Assembly: GCA_934444645.1 (NCBI GenBank)
Contig: CAKSCV010000011.1
Span: 14,828-78,827, forward strand
DNA from: an uncultured Eubacteriales bacterium
GTDB taxonomy: Bacteria; Bacillota; Clostridia; Oscillospirales; CAG-382
Direction of reading: 5' to 3'
Length of the DNA stretch: 64,000 bases
Shown here: positions 7,899 through 17,179 of the stretch, one piece after another
Layout of the letters: every line of letters begins with the position of its first letter
How positions within the stretch are numbered: position 1 is the stretch's first letter
Notes under the pieces: model-generated
The model's input: the letters and a program-made list of their open reading frames with translations, nothing else
What the model was told of the DNA's origin: nothing
The model's database searches: none
Position numbers and translations under genes: made by a program

Positions 7899-9140
7899 AT
7901 GAAAATGGGATTATTGGACAAATTCAAAGACACCGTCTCCGCCGTTGCGGAAAAAGCCAAAGAAACGGTTGACACAGCCAAAGCCGCCTATGAGCAGAAA
8001 AAAGCCGAAGAAGCGCAGCATAAAACGGAAATGGAGGCGCTTGCGGCCGGCAAGGCAAATGAAATCGTATCTTCCATAAAGGCATATGAAAATGATGGAA
8101 GCTTTTTCAAAAATACCACCAAAGAAGAACTGTTAAAATTCACCAAAGAATTCTATGACAAGATACTGATGCCGGCAAACAGCGTAAGCAAAAGCAAAAT
8201 TCAAATGTATCCCTACATTGAGGATAAGCAAATTTCAAAATTTGCACAAATATGGGCTGACTATAACCCATCCGAAACTGCGCTTGTATACTTAAAAGCC
8301 GAAAACAAACAGGAGATCGTCATTACAACTTCTTGCCTGTATTTTTCATTGGCTCTTGCAGAAGATACAAGATTCTTTGTAAAAGGTGCAATATCTTGTG
8401 ATGAAGTAAGTAAGTTTTCAACGGTTAATAACAATACGTCTTTTGAGTTCAAATGTGATGAATATACACTTGCTTCCTTTACCGCCGACAAAACGACAAA
8501 GGAAGATTTCATAACGCTGGATACGTATTTTTCCGCCATTATGAATCACGATTTTGTCATTACCGACGAAGAAGTAGATAAACTGATACGGCAGAAAATC
8601 GGTGAAAAAATATATGCCGAAGTAAAAAAATATATGGTTTATGACGATGAACTGCTTGTTTATTTTGCTTGGGGACTGGATTCATTATCTGCAAAGGATT
8701 ACATTGTATGTACCAACAAGCAGATAATCCGAATGGACAGAGAAATGTTCGGTGCTACTGCGAATATCAAGCAATTCTACTATGAAGACATTGTATCCGT
8801 AAGCACAGAGCAAAATGCAAAAAGCAATGATTTAACGGGTGCACTTATCGAAACTGCCCTTACAGCGGCTACCAAAACATGTGACCTTGTGATCACGACC
8901 GCCGGTGCAGGACTTAGAATCAATACACTTTTCAAAGTAGAGGCAGAACGAGTCGTAGCCGTTTACCATCATTACAGAAAAGAAATACAAACGGCCTCTT
9001 CGCAACCGCAAGTCGTGGTTCAGCAACAAACTGCAGATCCCTTGGAACAGCTCGAAAAGCTTTCAAAAATGAAAGAAATGGGTATTCTTTCCGAGGAAGA
9101 ATTCAACGAAAAGAAAGCGGCGCTGCTCTCGAAAATATAA
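7899..9140 (+). CDS. PH-like and SHOCT domain protein
   Basis: A 413-aa protein with no signal peptide. Residues 1-55 are an Ala/Lys/Glu-rich amphipathic helix beginning with a GLLDKFKD motif. The middle has a bacterial PH-like (YokE-type) domain around residues 265-350 (VCTNKQIIRMDREMFGA ... EDIVSVST). The last ~33 residues are a SHOCT domain (LEQLEKLSKMKEMGILSEEEF), a short helical oligomerisation module. Proteins of this build are common in Bacillota, often on mobile DNA, with unknown function. The first ATG is only 3 bases from AGGAG. ATG at 7905 (9 bases away, starting MGLLDKF) may be the true start. A terminator follows. Confidence 0.75.
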   Translation: MKMGLLDKFKDTVSAVAEKAKETVDTAKAAYEQKKAEEAQHKTEMEALAAGKANEIVSSIKAYENDGSFFKNTTKEELLKFTKEFYDKILMPANSVSKSKIQMYPYIEDKQISKFAQIWADYNPSETALVYLKAENKQEIVITTSCLYFSLALAEDTRFFVKGAISCDEVSKFSTVNNNTSFEFKCDEYTLASFTADKTTKEDFITLDTYFSAIMNHDFVITDEEVDKLIRQKIGEKIYAEVKKYMVYDDELLVYFAWGLDSLSAKDYIVCTNKQIIRMDREMFGATANIKQFYYEDIVSVSTEQNAKSNDLTGALIETALTAATKTCDLVITTAGAGLRINTLFKVEAERVVAVYHHYRKEIQTASSQPQVVVQQQTADPLEQLEKLSKMKEMGILSEEEFNEKKAALLSKI

Positions 9141-9150
9141 ATAACGCGCA

Positions 9151-9188
9151 TCCCCCTGCCTTAGCCAAAGACAGGGGGACGATTTTTT
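9151..9188 (+). terminator. Terminator after the PH/SHOCT gene
   Basis: Perfect 8-bp stem tccccctg/caggggga with a 13-base loop, followed by a T-run at 9183-9188. Confidence 0.8.
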
Positions 9189-9329
9189 GATAGAATTATT
9201 TCGCATAAACGTAAAGCGGACAAACAAAAATTCCAAAGGAAACAGATGTCTGTGGAGATAGGCGGTTGTTTTCTCTTTACTCACACGTGCCATTTGATCT
9301 TGTATCTTTCCTAACGTTGAATCACTGCA

Positions 9330-10487
9330 TCAGTAGAAAGATGCATCACAGGTTATCATTTCAAATTTCAAATCCGTGCCGTCCGAAGTTAAGCCAAGGA
9401 AAATCAAATAGGGCACTACGCTTGCGTTGACTGCAATATTAGGGGAGTAGATATCGTCTCTCACATCAAATATATAGATGTGTGGCTCGGAAGAATAGAG
9501 CGAATACATTGGGTATCCATCTCCCGATAATCCTAAGTTATACAACTTAAAACTATCGGGGACGAGTCTGTCAGGATCGCGTTTATATATCAAATGTCTT
9601 CCATTCTCGTCATATTTTTCAGCACCATCGTTATTACTGCATTCGCGACCCTGCTCATCGTAGCCAGTTCCGTTGCAATAGGGACATATAAAGTAGTCAT
9701 ACAAGTTTTCACAGAATACAAAGTGCTGTCCAACATAATTGTTGGGGTATCTTAAAAGTTCGTCAGTATCTACATAGTTAACGGTAGTTTCAGAGATAGT
9801 AGAACACCAAACCAAAGGAATGCAACTATCCCGGAATTCCTGTTCCGTCATACCGAGGCTGGCTAAAATTCCGCTGGACTTGGAAGTGTCATAAGTTGGT
9901 TTTTGCGATGTATCGCCTGTGCCTTCCTCTCCATACAATGCATCATATTCATCCTGTGTATAAAAAAGATCGTCAAAAGCATTGGGATTGCTTACAAGAC
10001 TGTCACTTGTATCATAGAATCCCCACACTTCCGGGCTATCCGTAACATTATACTTTACGTTGCTAACGGTAAAAAAGATTACCGAGTCGGTCAAAATAAA
10101 ACTCACGTCCCCGGAATGTCCCCAATCGTCATTATCAAAGCTTAAATCCACCTGATTGCCGGTTAAATCGTCAAGGCTGATTTCCATCATGGCTGTTGCG
10201 GTTCTACTCTGAGGAGCTGCCTGAACCAAATGAAACTCAAAAGTGGCCTTGTTTGCACTTTCGTCAACATTGATAGCAAGCACATAGCCGCCTGTATCCC
10301 AGTCAATGTATTCTGTTGCCCAATATGTAACAGAGGAATCATAATCAGATAGGTTAAATACCCCGGAAGCATCCTTATCTTGTTTATTCAAAGCGGTCAA
10401 GCTTGCGCTGTCCTGCGCTTTATTTCCGCTACTGCACCCGGTTAGTAAAAATGTCAATGCCAAAAGCAAAGCAAATACTTTTTTCAT
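9330..10487 (-). CDS. Lipoprotein with a CxxCxG-type zinc motif
   Basis: A 385-aa protein with a lipoprotein signal peptide (MKKVFALLLALTFLLTGC; the modified Cys is residue 18), so it is anchored outside the membrane. Residues ~25-175 form an unrecognised beta-rich region. Further on is a short zinc-ribbon-like motif, CPYCNGTGYDEQGREC, resembling the DnaJ central repeats. No enzyme family was recognised. GGGGAAAAG precedes the ATG. The gene is convergent with the PH/SHOCT gene across the terminator at 9151. It is placed within the island, and its function there is unknown. Confidence 0.8.
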   Translation of the reverse strand: MKKVFALLLALTFLLTGCSSGNKAQDSASLTALNKQDKDASGVFNLSDYDSSVTYWATEYIDWDTGGYVLAINVDESANKATFEFHLVQAAPQSRTATAMMEISLDDLTGNQVDLSFDNDDWGHSGDVSFILTDSVIFFTVSNVKYNVTDSPEVWGFYDTSDSLVSNPNAFDDLFYTQDEYDALYGEEGTGDTSQKPTYDTSKSSGILASLGMTEQEFRDSCIPLVWCSTISETTVNYVDTDELLRYPNNYVGQHFVFCENLYDYFICPYCNGTGYDEQGRECSNNDGAEKYDENGRHLIYKRDPDRLVPDSFKLYNLGLSGDGYPMYSLYSSEPHIYIFDVRDDIYSPNIAVNASVVPYLIFLGLTSDGTDLKFEMITCDASFY

Positions 10488-10934
10488 GTCTTTTCCCCTT
10501 TCCCGTCCGCCGCATTTATGACAATACTGCCGGTGTGAATCTTTGCAGCTTTAATCTTGGGTTCTTTTTTCTTGGACACCGGTTATCTTCCCTTCGCCCG
10601 CCAAATTTATCGCGTACTTAGAAAGCTCATTTTTCCCTATTTTTCTTGATATGCGTGCCTAATTTCCGGTGTTCCGACGTTTTCACTGCCATTTGCATCA
10701 CCTATTAAATAAGTATAGCAGGTGTTAATGCGCAAGTAAAATCCCGTTGTCCTTGCATTTGTCCGATCAGTTGAAACTATCTGAAAAGCGCACAAAATTT
10801 CTGTACTGTAAAGCGTTTCAAACGGCACAATCATCTCTTAAAGTCCACAAAAACACCAACAAATAATTATACATATACTGGACGGATAAAAAGTCCGTAT
10901 TTTCCAACAAATAAATATAAAAGAGGACATATAA
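10488..10934. other. Intergenic region inside the island
   Basis: 447 AT-rich bases between the divergent lipoprotein and the recombinase remnant. Short frames exist on both strands but none has a ribosome site with a protein-like product. A weak hairpin (acgga/tccgt) lies around 10880-10905. Confidence 0.4.
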
Positions 10935-11090
10935 ATGTCTGTAAAAAACATTGAAGAAATCAAAAACAAGCTTGCAAGTATCTCCAAAATCACCGAGGGC
11001 AACACGGTAAGCGGGTCATCCAAAATATCGTTAACTGTCGTCTATAACAGAAACGGCGTGCCTTTGAGAAGTGCGCGGTTATCTACTTAA
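10935..11090 (+). CDS. Small ORF ahead of the recombinase remnant
   Basis: A 51-codon frame starting MSVKNIEEIKNKLASISKI with AAGAGGACAT before the ATG. It overlaps the open frame of the serine recombinase remnant in another phase. Small DNA-binding or accessory genes overlapping a recombinase start are common on such elements. It could also be the preserved 5' end of a longer lost gene. Translation is plausible from the ribosome site, but I do not recognise the family. Confidence 0.4.
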   Translation: MSVKNIEEIKNKLASISKITEGNTVSGSSKISLTVVYNRNGVPLRSARLST

Positions 11091-11896
11091 GATACTCCAC
11101 ACATAATCAAACCGACCTATCGATCGAATATCAGCGTGAAATAACAGAAAAGTACTGTGCAGACAAGGGGTATACGGTTGTAAAACACTTTATTGATGAA
11201 GCGAAAAGCGGTACCACAGACAAGCGCGATTCGTTTCAAGCTGAAGCTCTGTTCAACCGCGTACAGGATAAAATGAACGATAACCGCAAAAGCAATCTTC
11301 GTTCCGGCGGTAAACGCCACTATATGTTAGGCGGTATGAGCAAAATCTACTGTGCTGAATGCGGTTCCGCGATGGTTGGAGCGGCCAATAAAAGCCACGG
11401 TAAAACACACCGCTATTATGTTTGTCCTAAACACAAACAAAAGAGCTGTAAACTCAAAAATCTCAGAGCGGACTATCTTGAAAAGCTTCTCTGTGTTACC
11501 ATCGTTAATAAAACCGTTAACACGAATAACTACACGCAATATAACGCTCTGCTTAAAGAATTGGCAGGTAAGAACCCTGACAAGGGAATTTGTAGGGAGC
11601 TTGCCGGTGTTAAGAAAGCGATCGACAACATCCTAAAAGTTCTCGAAACGCATCCGACCGATGAGGCAATGGAGCATTTTTCTTCCCTGACTGCCAAAAA
11701 AGATGCTTTGAAAAGCAGATTGGATGCTGTAAACAATGTTCCGCAAATAACGCCGGATAATCTTAAAAATCTCAGGATACAGCTTGTGAAGGAGCTCAAA
11801 AATTCGTCAGACCCACTTGCCTATGACATTATAGACAAAATAGTCAAACGCGTTACGGTTGGCAAAGACAATATAGAAATAGAACTGTATCTGTGA
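11063..11896 (+). pseudogene. Serine recombinase remnant, internal deletion and no start codon
   Basis: The frame is open from 11048 to the stop at 11896. It begins with the resolvase-type N-terminus AVIYLRYSTHNQTDLSIEYQ (catalytic Ser in RYST) and KHFIDEAKSGTTDKRDSF. It then jumps directly into the late part of a large serine recombinase (LFNRVQDKMNDN), followed by the zinc ribbon (YCAECGSAMVG ... YYVCPKH) and a coiled coil. Most of the catalytic domain and the recombinase domain are missing, although the reading frame is kept. No ATG, GTG or TTG lies before the catalytic start; the first in-frame ATG is at 11273. About 280 residues remain versus 500 or more in intact relatives. It is very likely non-functional. 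Confidence 0.8.
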
Positions 11897-12115
11897 CGTT
11901 TCCCTCATCGCACAGGACGCGAAAACGCAAGGTCGTGCGGAGTTGCAGCTTAACATTTTCCAACCCGTCATCGTTATGGATGGGGCATACTGTAAAGAAA
12001 AACCGACATCCTGTATGAGAATTTTCTCAATGACTATAGTCGTTGTTACGGCTATTGCGATGGGATAGTTAAGGATGTCCATATGCGTTTCGACTTGAAA
12101 GATGCGGGTTACGCA

Positions 12116-12128
12116 TCGCCTCCACCAC
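12116..12128. repeat. Putative right attachment site (13-bp direct repeat)
   Basis: TCGCCTCCACCAC, identical to 6995-7007 at the tmRNA 3' end, 5.1 kb away in the same orientation. Confidence 0.65.
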
Positions 12129-12196
12129 AGTTGACTTAAACGTACACGCTCGTTCCAAAACGAGGCTGTTTCGTGTACACGTTTCAACTCAACAAA

Positions 12197-12224
12197 AAGA
12201 TGATACGAAAGTGTCGTCTTTTTT
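12197..12224 (+). terminator. Hairpin terminator, perhaps the displaced ssrA terminator
   Basis: A 10-bp stem (aagatgatac/gtgtcgtctt, with G-U pairs) with a GAAA tetraloop, then six T residues. No plus-strand gene directly upstream needs it, so it may once have followed ssrA before the island inserted. Confidence 0.6.
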
Positions 12225-12285
12225 ATTTGCTTCGAAACCGTAAAAATTTGCGGATAAGGGCGCGGATAAGGGCACAGCAAAAAAA

Positions 12286-12333
12286 CACAGCAGCTAAGCG
12301 AATTGAAAACCGTTCAGCTGCTGTGCTTTTTTT
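12286..12333 (-). terminator. Bidirectional terminator of the SLH/GH99-like gene
   Basis: The stem cacagcagct/agctgctgtg has a T-run on both strands (aaaaaa at its left, ttttttt at its right). It lies just past the stop at 12342. Confidence 0.8.
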
Positions 12334-12341
12334 ATTTGTCG

Positions 12342-15300
12342 TTATTCGTCGATACGTGTCATGGTGATATTATCAAGTTGATAGTTAACGCCGGCATTGC
12401 CGATCGGATTCGTGAACACGGAAAATTCGTCGTTAACGTTGTCGCAGGATTTCTCCACCGTTAACTCAGCGGAAAAATGCTGCCATTCGTCCTTATCGCT
12501 CATTCTGAGCACGCCGATATTTTTGGGATGGTCACGTTTATCGCTGCCGTCGTACATGAAATTGACAAAAATACCGGTTTCAAGGCCGGCGGTGAATTCG
12601 CCCGTGTTGGTGCCGGTCATACGTGCATCAAATTCAACCCGGTACGTTGCACCCGGAGTGAACTTCACCTTCTGTATGCAATAGGTCCAAACCTTTCCGG
12701 CGCCGTTTGCCTTGACATTATAGCAAGGATTGCCGTTCAGCGCTTTGACAATGGTTACCTTTGCATTCACCGAATGCATCGGATTATACATTTGCATGGA
12801 GGCGTCGCCGTTGGCAATGGTGTCGTCGAGGTTTGCTTCGCGCTCTGCTGCTGCTTTTTCGGCTTCCTCGGCACCCTCTGCTTTTTCAAAGCGGATATAG
12901 TCGATTTCGAACGTGCCCGTTGCATTAAACGGGTCAAATCGAATGCCTGTTATTTCGCCGTCCCATTGGAGATGCTCCTGCATGTTGAATTTGAATTCCA
13001 CAAATTCACCGTTGCTGGAGGTCGGCAAGTCTTTGATTGCAACCGTTCGGAATTCCGAAAGACCGGCGTTCGCTTTTCGGAAGTAGATAACGGCGAGATC
13101 CTTCTTATCCGTATTATTTCTGTCCCACTTCATGCGAATCGCTATTGTCGGATATGTTTCCGCCTTCACCGACAGACTCGGAGAGATAACGGCCGGGTCG
13201 TTTCCGGTGGAAATGCCCTTCAAGACGCCGCCTTCCACAGTAATTGTGCCGTTTTGCGGAGTCCAATCCTCCGTGTCGCCGAGGAGTTCAAATTCATATT
13301 GATACGGCTTGCGTTTTTTGAGAATATCGTAATCGGAGGCGCTGCCAAGCATAATACTGACGCCGCTGCCGTCCTCATGGGTCACCGGGAAGTAACCGAG
13401 GGAGGTGGCAAGTGTATCGAGCGGAAGCACGGGCAGACCGTCGTACCAATAGGTTGCGGCATATAGCTTCTTTTCAGAGCCGTCCACCGTCATGGTATCC
13501 TTGCCGATGACAAAGGAAACGGTGTGCTTGGCGTTGGAAACCGTCAGCGTTTGCGTGCGTTTGTTCCATGTGTAGGTACACATCATGCGCGAGAAAATGC
13601 CGCTTTCGGGGTAAACCGGAACCATAAGGCCGCCGTTCGTGCGGTCCGGCTCTTTGATAAGCGCAAGTTCGCTGCCGCTGATGTCCACCGTAAACGGTTT
13701 ATTTTCTTCGTCCGTTTGTTGTTTTTCAGCAAGCATCTGCGGGCGGAGAAGCTGTCTGTCCTGTCCGAACAAATAATTGATTCGCTGTCTTTGCGAAGCA
13801 CTCAGCGTCAAATCACTGTGTATTGCCGTACCGGTCTTGGTAAATGCCGCGCGGATGGCATCGAGATAGCCGAAGCCGAAACGCTCGGTCGGCATGACAT
13901 ACGTGCCCTCGCCGTATTCGTTCCAGGTGGAAATGTTGACCATGTTGGCGTATTTGCCGCCGGTCTTCTGACGTTCGGCAAGTGCCTTTTTGACGATTTC
14001 GGTCATGGCCGGGTAATCCTTCGGGTCAAGAAGGCCGTTTCTCCGTTCGCTTCTGCCCCATCCGACATAGTCAAAGCCGACACTGATGGTTGGAACGGTA
14101 TAGTCAAGCGCACTGTATGCCGTTAGGTGCTTTTCTTGAGCGGCTGCGTTTGAACCATCCGTACCCCAATGATACGCAAGCAGTCCGTCGATTCCGTTTG
14201 CCTTCATGCTTTCTTCGAATGCCGGATCGGAGTTTCCGCTGTAAAGAAGAATTTCGCAGCCGTCAAAGCCTGCCTTGCGGCACTCTTCGCGGACATAATC
14301 AAAGGCTTCCTTGGCAGAAACATCCTTGAATTTATTATCCAGCTGCCAGACGGTTAACAGCGGTTTATTGTCGATTTTTACATACCGCTCATCCTTAAAG
14401 AAGTACTCCATCCAATACGGAACGGTATACTTCTTGAAATCCTCAAAGGAAAGACCGTTTACCGACGAATTTTCCCACATAATGGCAAATTTCAGCTTAT
14501 CGCTGTAACGAGCATTGAAATAGCCGTCGATAATCGCCTGATTCATGGCAGTGCTTTGGATAGGCTTTGTATCATTGCCGTTGGGATACCAGCAGAAAAT
14601 TTCGTAGTCAATGCCATGCTCTGCCATCATTTTGATTTCCCAGTCGGAAACCTCCGGCGAGCCTTCGTCATAGTAGCCCAAAACCGGCGTGATTTCAGGA
14701 TATGCCGTGATTTCCTCCCAGCCGTAGTGCGTGCCTTCACGCCACAGCGGGCATACATTTATGCCGATAAAATAATCGGATTCGGGAATCTTCGGCTCCG
14801 GAACATAATCTTCCGGATACGGGAGCTTGATAAAGGCCGAGATCGTATCAACGTACATAACAGCCTCGGTATGCGGCGCGAATGTGAAGCGATAGCCGTC
14901 AAGAAAAGCGGCGGCAGCGGCAAAGGCATATGTTCCGACCGGCTTGCCGTTGATCTTAACCAGTGCTTTGCCGGTGACCGTGTCCGCTTCAAAACGGACA
15001 ATTGTCCAAAGATTTTCCGTTACATAAGTAACAACGCTGCCGTCAGGAGCAAGAAAGCTTCCATCTTTTGTAACAAGGCTGAAAACAGTCGAATCGCCGC
15101 TTGTTAAAGCAATCTCTGCGCCGTTTATCTCGTTCGGAAGAAGAATATAGCTTTCGAAAACCACCGTGCCGCTTGCCTTTTCAAAATGTGAAGCGATCCC
15201 GGTTTTACCGGCGGCATTTGAATTTAAGGCAACCGTTCCGCCGCCGCTTCTTTCGGTGTAAAGGTTTTCTTTCGAAACGCGTCCTCCGTCGGCAAGCAGT

Positions 15301-17108
15301 GCAACGTCGTATGGTAAAATGCTTGCCGGAGCATTAACAAATCTTTCGTATAACAAGTAGTTATGATAAAGGCAGGCATATTGCGGTGCAACGGTTAAGG
15401 TGCCCGCCTTGGTAATGCCGCAATGCAGAGCGGCAATGGCGTTATCGTTTGCAAGCGGATAGGTTCCGATATAATTGCCGTCTAAACCAAAATCAAAGGT
15501 TTTGTTGTCAAGGTTTACACGAATATCGAAATATACGGCGTTTGAGGTATACACCGCACCGGTATCGGTATAGCTGCCGTCCGGAGAAAGAACCGTATAG
15601 TTCCCGTGGTCAAGAAGGATCTCCATGACCGGTTTCCCGTTTTCGTCGGCGAACATAAGGTATGCGCCGTTATTTCCGTAGATATTGACGCCAAAATCAA
15701 GATCCAGCACACCGTCGCTTACAGGCATGAATTTACGGGTATAATACGCCTCATATTGATCGGAATTATCCACCAATACGTAGCTTGCACGGCTGAATTT
15801 TTCGGGAGCGGTCAGAACGCGAACCGCATCCCAGCCGCCGGGAACGCCGTCCATATGCTGATGACGGAACACTTTGTCGTCTATGAAGCATTTCGCTTCA
15901 CTCGACATGGTAAAGGCATCGTTGTTTAATGCCGGAACGGTTGTCAGCAGATTTTTCTTTATGCGTTTGTCCTTGAAGGCAATACGATTGATAATCGCCG
16001 CCGCTTCACAACGCTTAATGCTGCTTTCGGGATAAAATGTGCCGTAAGCATCGTTGCCCATGACAATACCGGCATTGAACAATTTTAACACGGCGGCATA
16101 GTATGGGGAGCTTTGCGCAACATCCGGAATCCTACCGACGCTGTTGACGGCAGCATATTCCGACGCCGGAAGCGCATTTGCAAAAATTTTTGCCATTTGT
16201 CCGCGTGTAGCCGAAGCGTTATAATCGGTATAATCCTGCGGATCGATAATCTTATTTTCAACGGCATACTTTACGTAGGGCATATACCATTCTTCGCCGT
16301 CTGCGGCGGTGAAACCGTAATCGCCGCTGCCATAGGCATTGTTGGTTCTTGCCGCAAGCGTGATGGCCTCGGCAATCGTCATGCCGTCCTCCGGAGCGAA
16401 AAGCGTATCGGCCTTGCCGTTGACAAAGCCCAGCTCATAGGCGCTTTCAATTTCGGAAGCATACCATTCGGTTTCCGGAACATCGGAAAAATTATCCGCG
16501 TAGGTGTTCGGCGTAAGGAAAACGCCGATTTCCTTTTTCGGTGTGTTTTCTTTGGCGTCCTTTGCGGAATCGTCAGCCGGACGCGTGTTCGTAAGGGTAA
16601 TGGAATACAGCTCAATTGTCCCCGGCGCTTCAAACGGATCCAGTCGAATTTGTTTGATCGTCCCTTTCCAGTCTTTGCTTTTGGCCATGTCGAACACCAC
16701 GTTTGTCGGTGAAGCCAAGGTGCCGTTCGCGTAACGTTCGCTGCCGACCGCCATATTGCCGTTCCATGTGCCGTCCGGAACAAGGAAAAAGACCGTGCCG
16801 GTCCGGCTCCATGCGGCGTCGATGGAAAAGCGCATATTGACGACTACATAACGATAATCCTCCGCGTTGATATCGAGGATCGGGCTGATAAACATCGGGT
16901 CGGAAAGGTTTGCCGATTTTTCAAAGGCATACCCATAAAAACAGCCGGGATCAAAGTTATAGCGCAGATAGGACGTTGACCATCCGGCAAGAGAGGCTTC
17001 GTTTTCGAAGGTGAAAACGATGTCCTCCGCCGCAAGAGCCGTCATGCAGAAAAAGACGGCGCACAGCACGAGCAGAGAACACAGAAAGACTTTTGCTTTT
17101 TTCATCAT
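12342..17108 (-). CDS. SLH-anchored multidomain GH99/WbsX-like surface protein
   Basis: A 1588-aa secreted protein. AAGGAG before ATG 17108 and the signal peptide (MMKKAKVFLCSLLVLCAVFF) fix the start; a 25-codon upstream extension lacks a ribosome site. Order of domains: signal peptide (1-27); carbohydrate-binding-like sandwich module (30-180); three SLH repeats (about 206-383) that bind cell-wall polymer; two concanavalin-like regions (405-770). A GH99/WbsX-like catalytic domain (770-1090) ends with ISTWNEYGEGTYVMP. Then come a copper-amine-oxidase-N-like stalk (1136-1254), a second sandwich module (1270-1406) and a C-terminal CBM-like domain (1426-1588). It is last in a minus-strand run with two amidohydrolases and an AraC regulator. 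The likely role is processing glycans at the cell surface; its substrate is unknown. Confidence 0.85.
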   Translation of the reverse strand: MMKKAKVFLCSLLVLCAVFFCMTALAAEDIVFTFENEASLAGWSTSYLRYNFDPGCFYGYAFEKSANLSDPMFISPILDINAEDYRYVVVNMRFSIDAAWSRTGTVFFLVPDGTWNGNMAVGSERYANGTLASPTNVVFDMAKSKDWKGTIKQIRLDPFEAPGTIELYSITLTNTRPADDSAKDAKENTPKKEIGVFLTPNTYADNFSDVPETEWYASEIESAYELGFVNGKADTLFAPEDGMTIAEAITLAARTNNAYGSGDYGFTAADGEEWYMPYVKYAVENKIIDPQDYTDYNASATRGQMAKIFANALPASEYAAVNSVGRIPDVAQSSPYYAAVLKLFNAGIVMGNDAYGTFYPESSIKRCEAAAIINRIAFKDKRIKKNLLTTVPALNNDAFTMSSEAKCFIDDKVFRHQHMDGVPGGWDAVRVLTAPEKFSRASYVLVDNSDQYEAYYTRKFMPVSDGVLDLDFGVNIYGNNGAYLMFADENGKPVMEILLDHGNYTVLSPDGSYTDTGAVYTSNAVYFDIRVNLDNKTFDFGLDGNYIGTYPLANDNAIAALHCGITKAGTLTVAPQYACLYHNYLLYERFVNAPASILPYDVALLADGGRVSKENLYTERSGGGTVALNSNAAGKTGIASHFEKASGTVVFESYILLPNEINGAEIALTSGDSTVFSLVTKDGSFLAPDGSVVTYVTENLWTIVRFEADTVTGKALVKINGKPVGTYAFAAAAAFLDGYRFTFAPHTEAVMYVDTISAFIKLPYPEDYVPEPKIPESDYFIGINVCPLWREGTHYGWEEITAYPEITPVLGYYDEGSPEVSDWEIKMMAEHGIDYEIFCWYPNGNDTKPIQSTAMNQAIIDGYFNARYSDKLKFAIMWENSSVNGLSFEDFKKYTVPYWMEYFFKDERYVKIDNKPLLTVWQLDNKFKDVSAKEAFDYVREECRKAGFDGCEILLYSGNSDPAFEESMKANGIDGLLAYHWGTDGSNAAAQEKHLTAYSALDYTVPTISVGFDYVGWGRSERRNGLLDPKDYPAMTEIVKKALAERQKTGGKYANMVNISTWNEYGEGTYVMPTERFGFGYLDAIRAAFTKTGTAIHSDLTLSASQRQRINYLFGQDRQLLRPQMLAEKQQTDEENKPFTVDISGSELALIKEPDRTNGGLMVPVYPESGIFSRMMCTYTWNKRTQTLTVSNAKHTVSFVIGKDTMTVDGSEKKLYAATYWYDGLPVLPLDTLATSLGYFPVTHEDGSGVSIMLGSASDYDILKKRKPYQYEFELLGDTEDWTPQNGTITVEGGVLKGISTGNDPAVISPSLSVKAETYPTIAIRMKWDRNNTDKKDLAVIYFRKANAGLSEFRTVAIKDLPTSSNGEFVEFKFNMQEHLQWDGEITGIRFDPFNATGTFEIDYIRFEKAEGAEEAEKAAAEREANLDDTIANGDASMQMYNPMHSVNAKVTIVKALNGNPCYNVKANGAGKVWTYCIQKVKFTPGATYRVEFDARMTGTNTGEFTAGLETGIFVNFMYDGSDKRDHPKNIGVLRMSDKDEWQHFSAELTVEKSCDNVNDEFSVFTNPIGNAGVNYQLDNITMTRIDE

Positions 17109-17179
17109 GTTGAAGTTTCTCCTTCTATTGACTTTTATTTTTATACTTCTTGTGCGTTGCTTTGTGAAAGGGTGAGCGG

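Larger units (their letters stand above)
7008..12128. mobile_element. Putative integrated island at ssrA, with decayed recombinase
   Basis: A 5.1 kb segment that starts exactly at the tmRNA 3' end and ends at a 13-bp repeat of that end. It holds a Mor-family regulator, a PH/SHOCT protein, a lipoprotein and a serine recombinase with an internal deletion and no start codon. Beyond the right repeat lies a hairpin with a T-tract (12197-12224) that could be the original ssrA terminator. The base composition is more AT-rich than the flanking genes. The island is probably no longer able to move by itself. Serine integrases usually leave only short core repeats, so a lost tyrosine integrase is also possible. 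Confidence 0.6.
11897..12341. other. Right end of the island and flank
   Basis: 445 bases without a gene. They contain the right 13-bp direct repeat (12116-12128), a probable plus-strand terminator (12197-12224), and the bidirectional terminator of the large minus-strand gene (12286-12333). The stretch 11897-12115 shows no recognisable gene remnant. Confidence 0.5.

Noticed and set aside
12477..13466. 329-codon plus-strand frame
   Set aside because: Antisense to the SLH/GH99-like gene, whose signal peptide and domains are clear.
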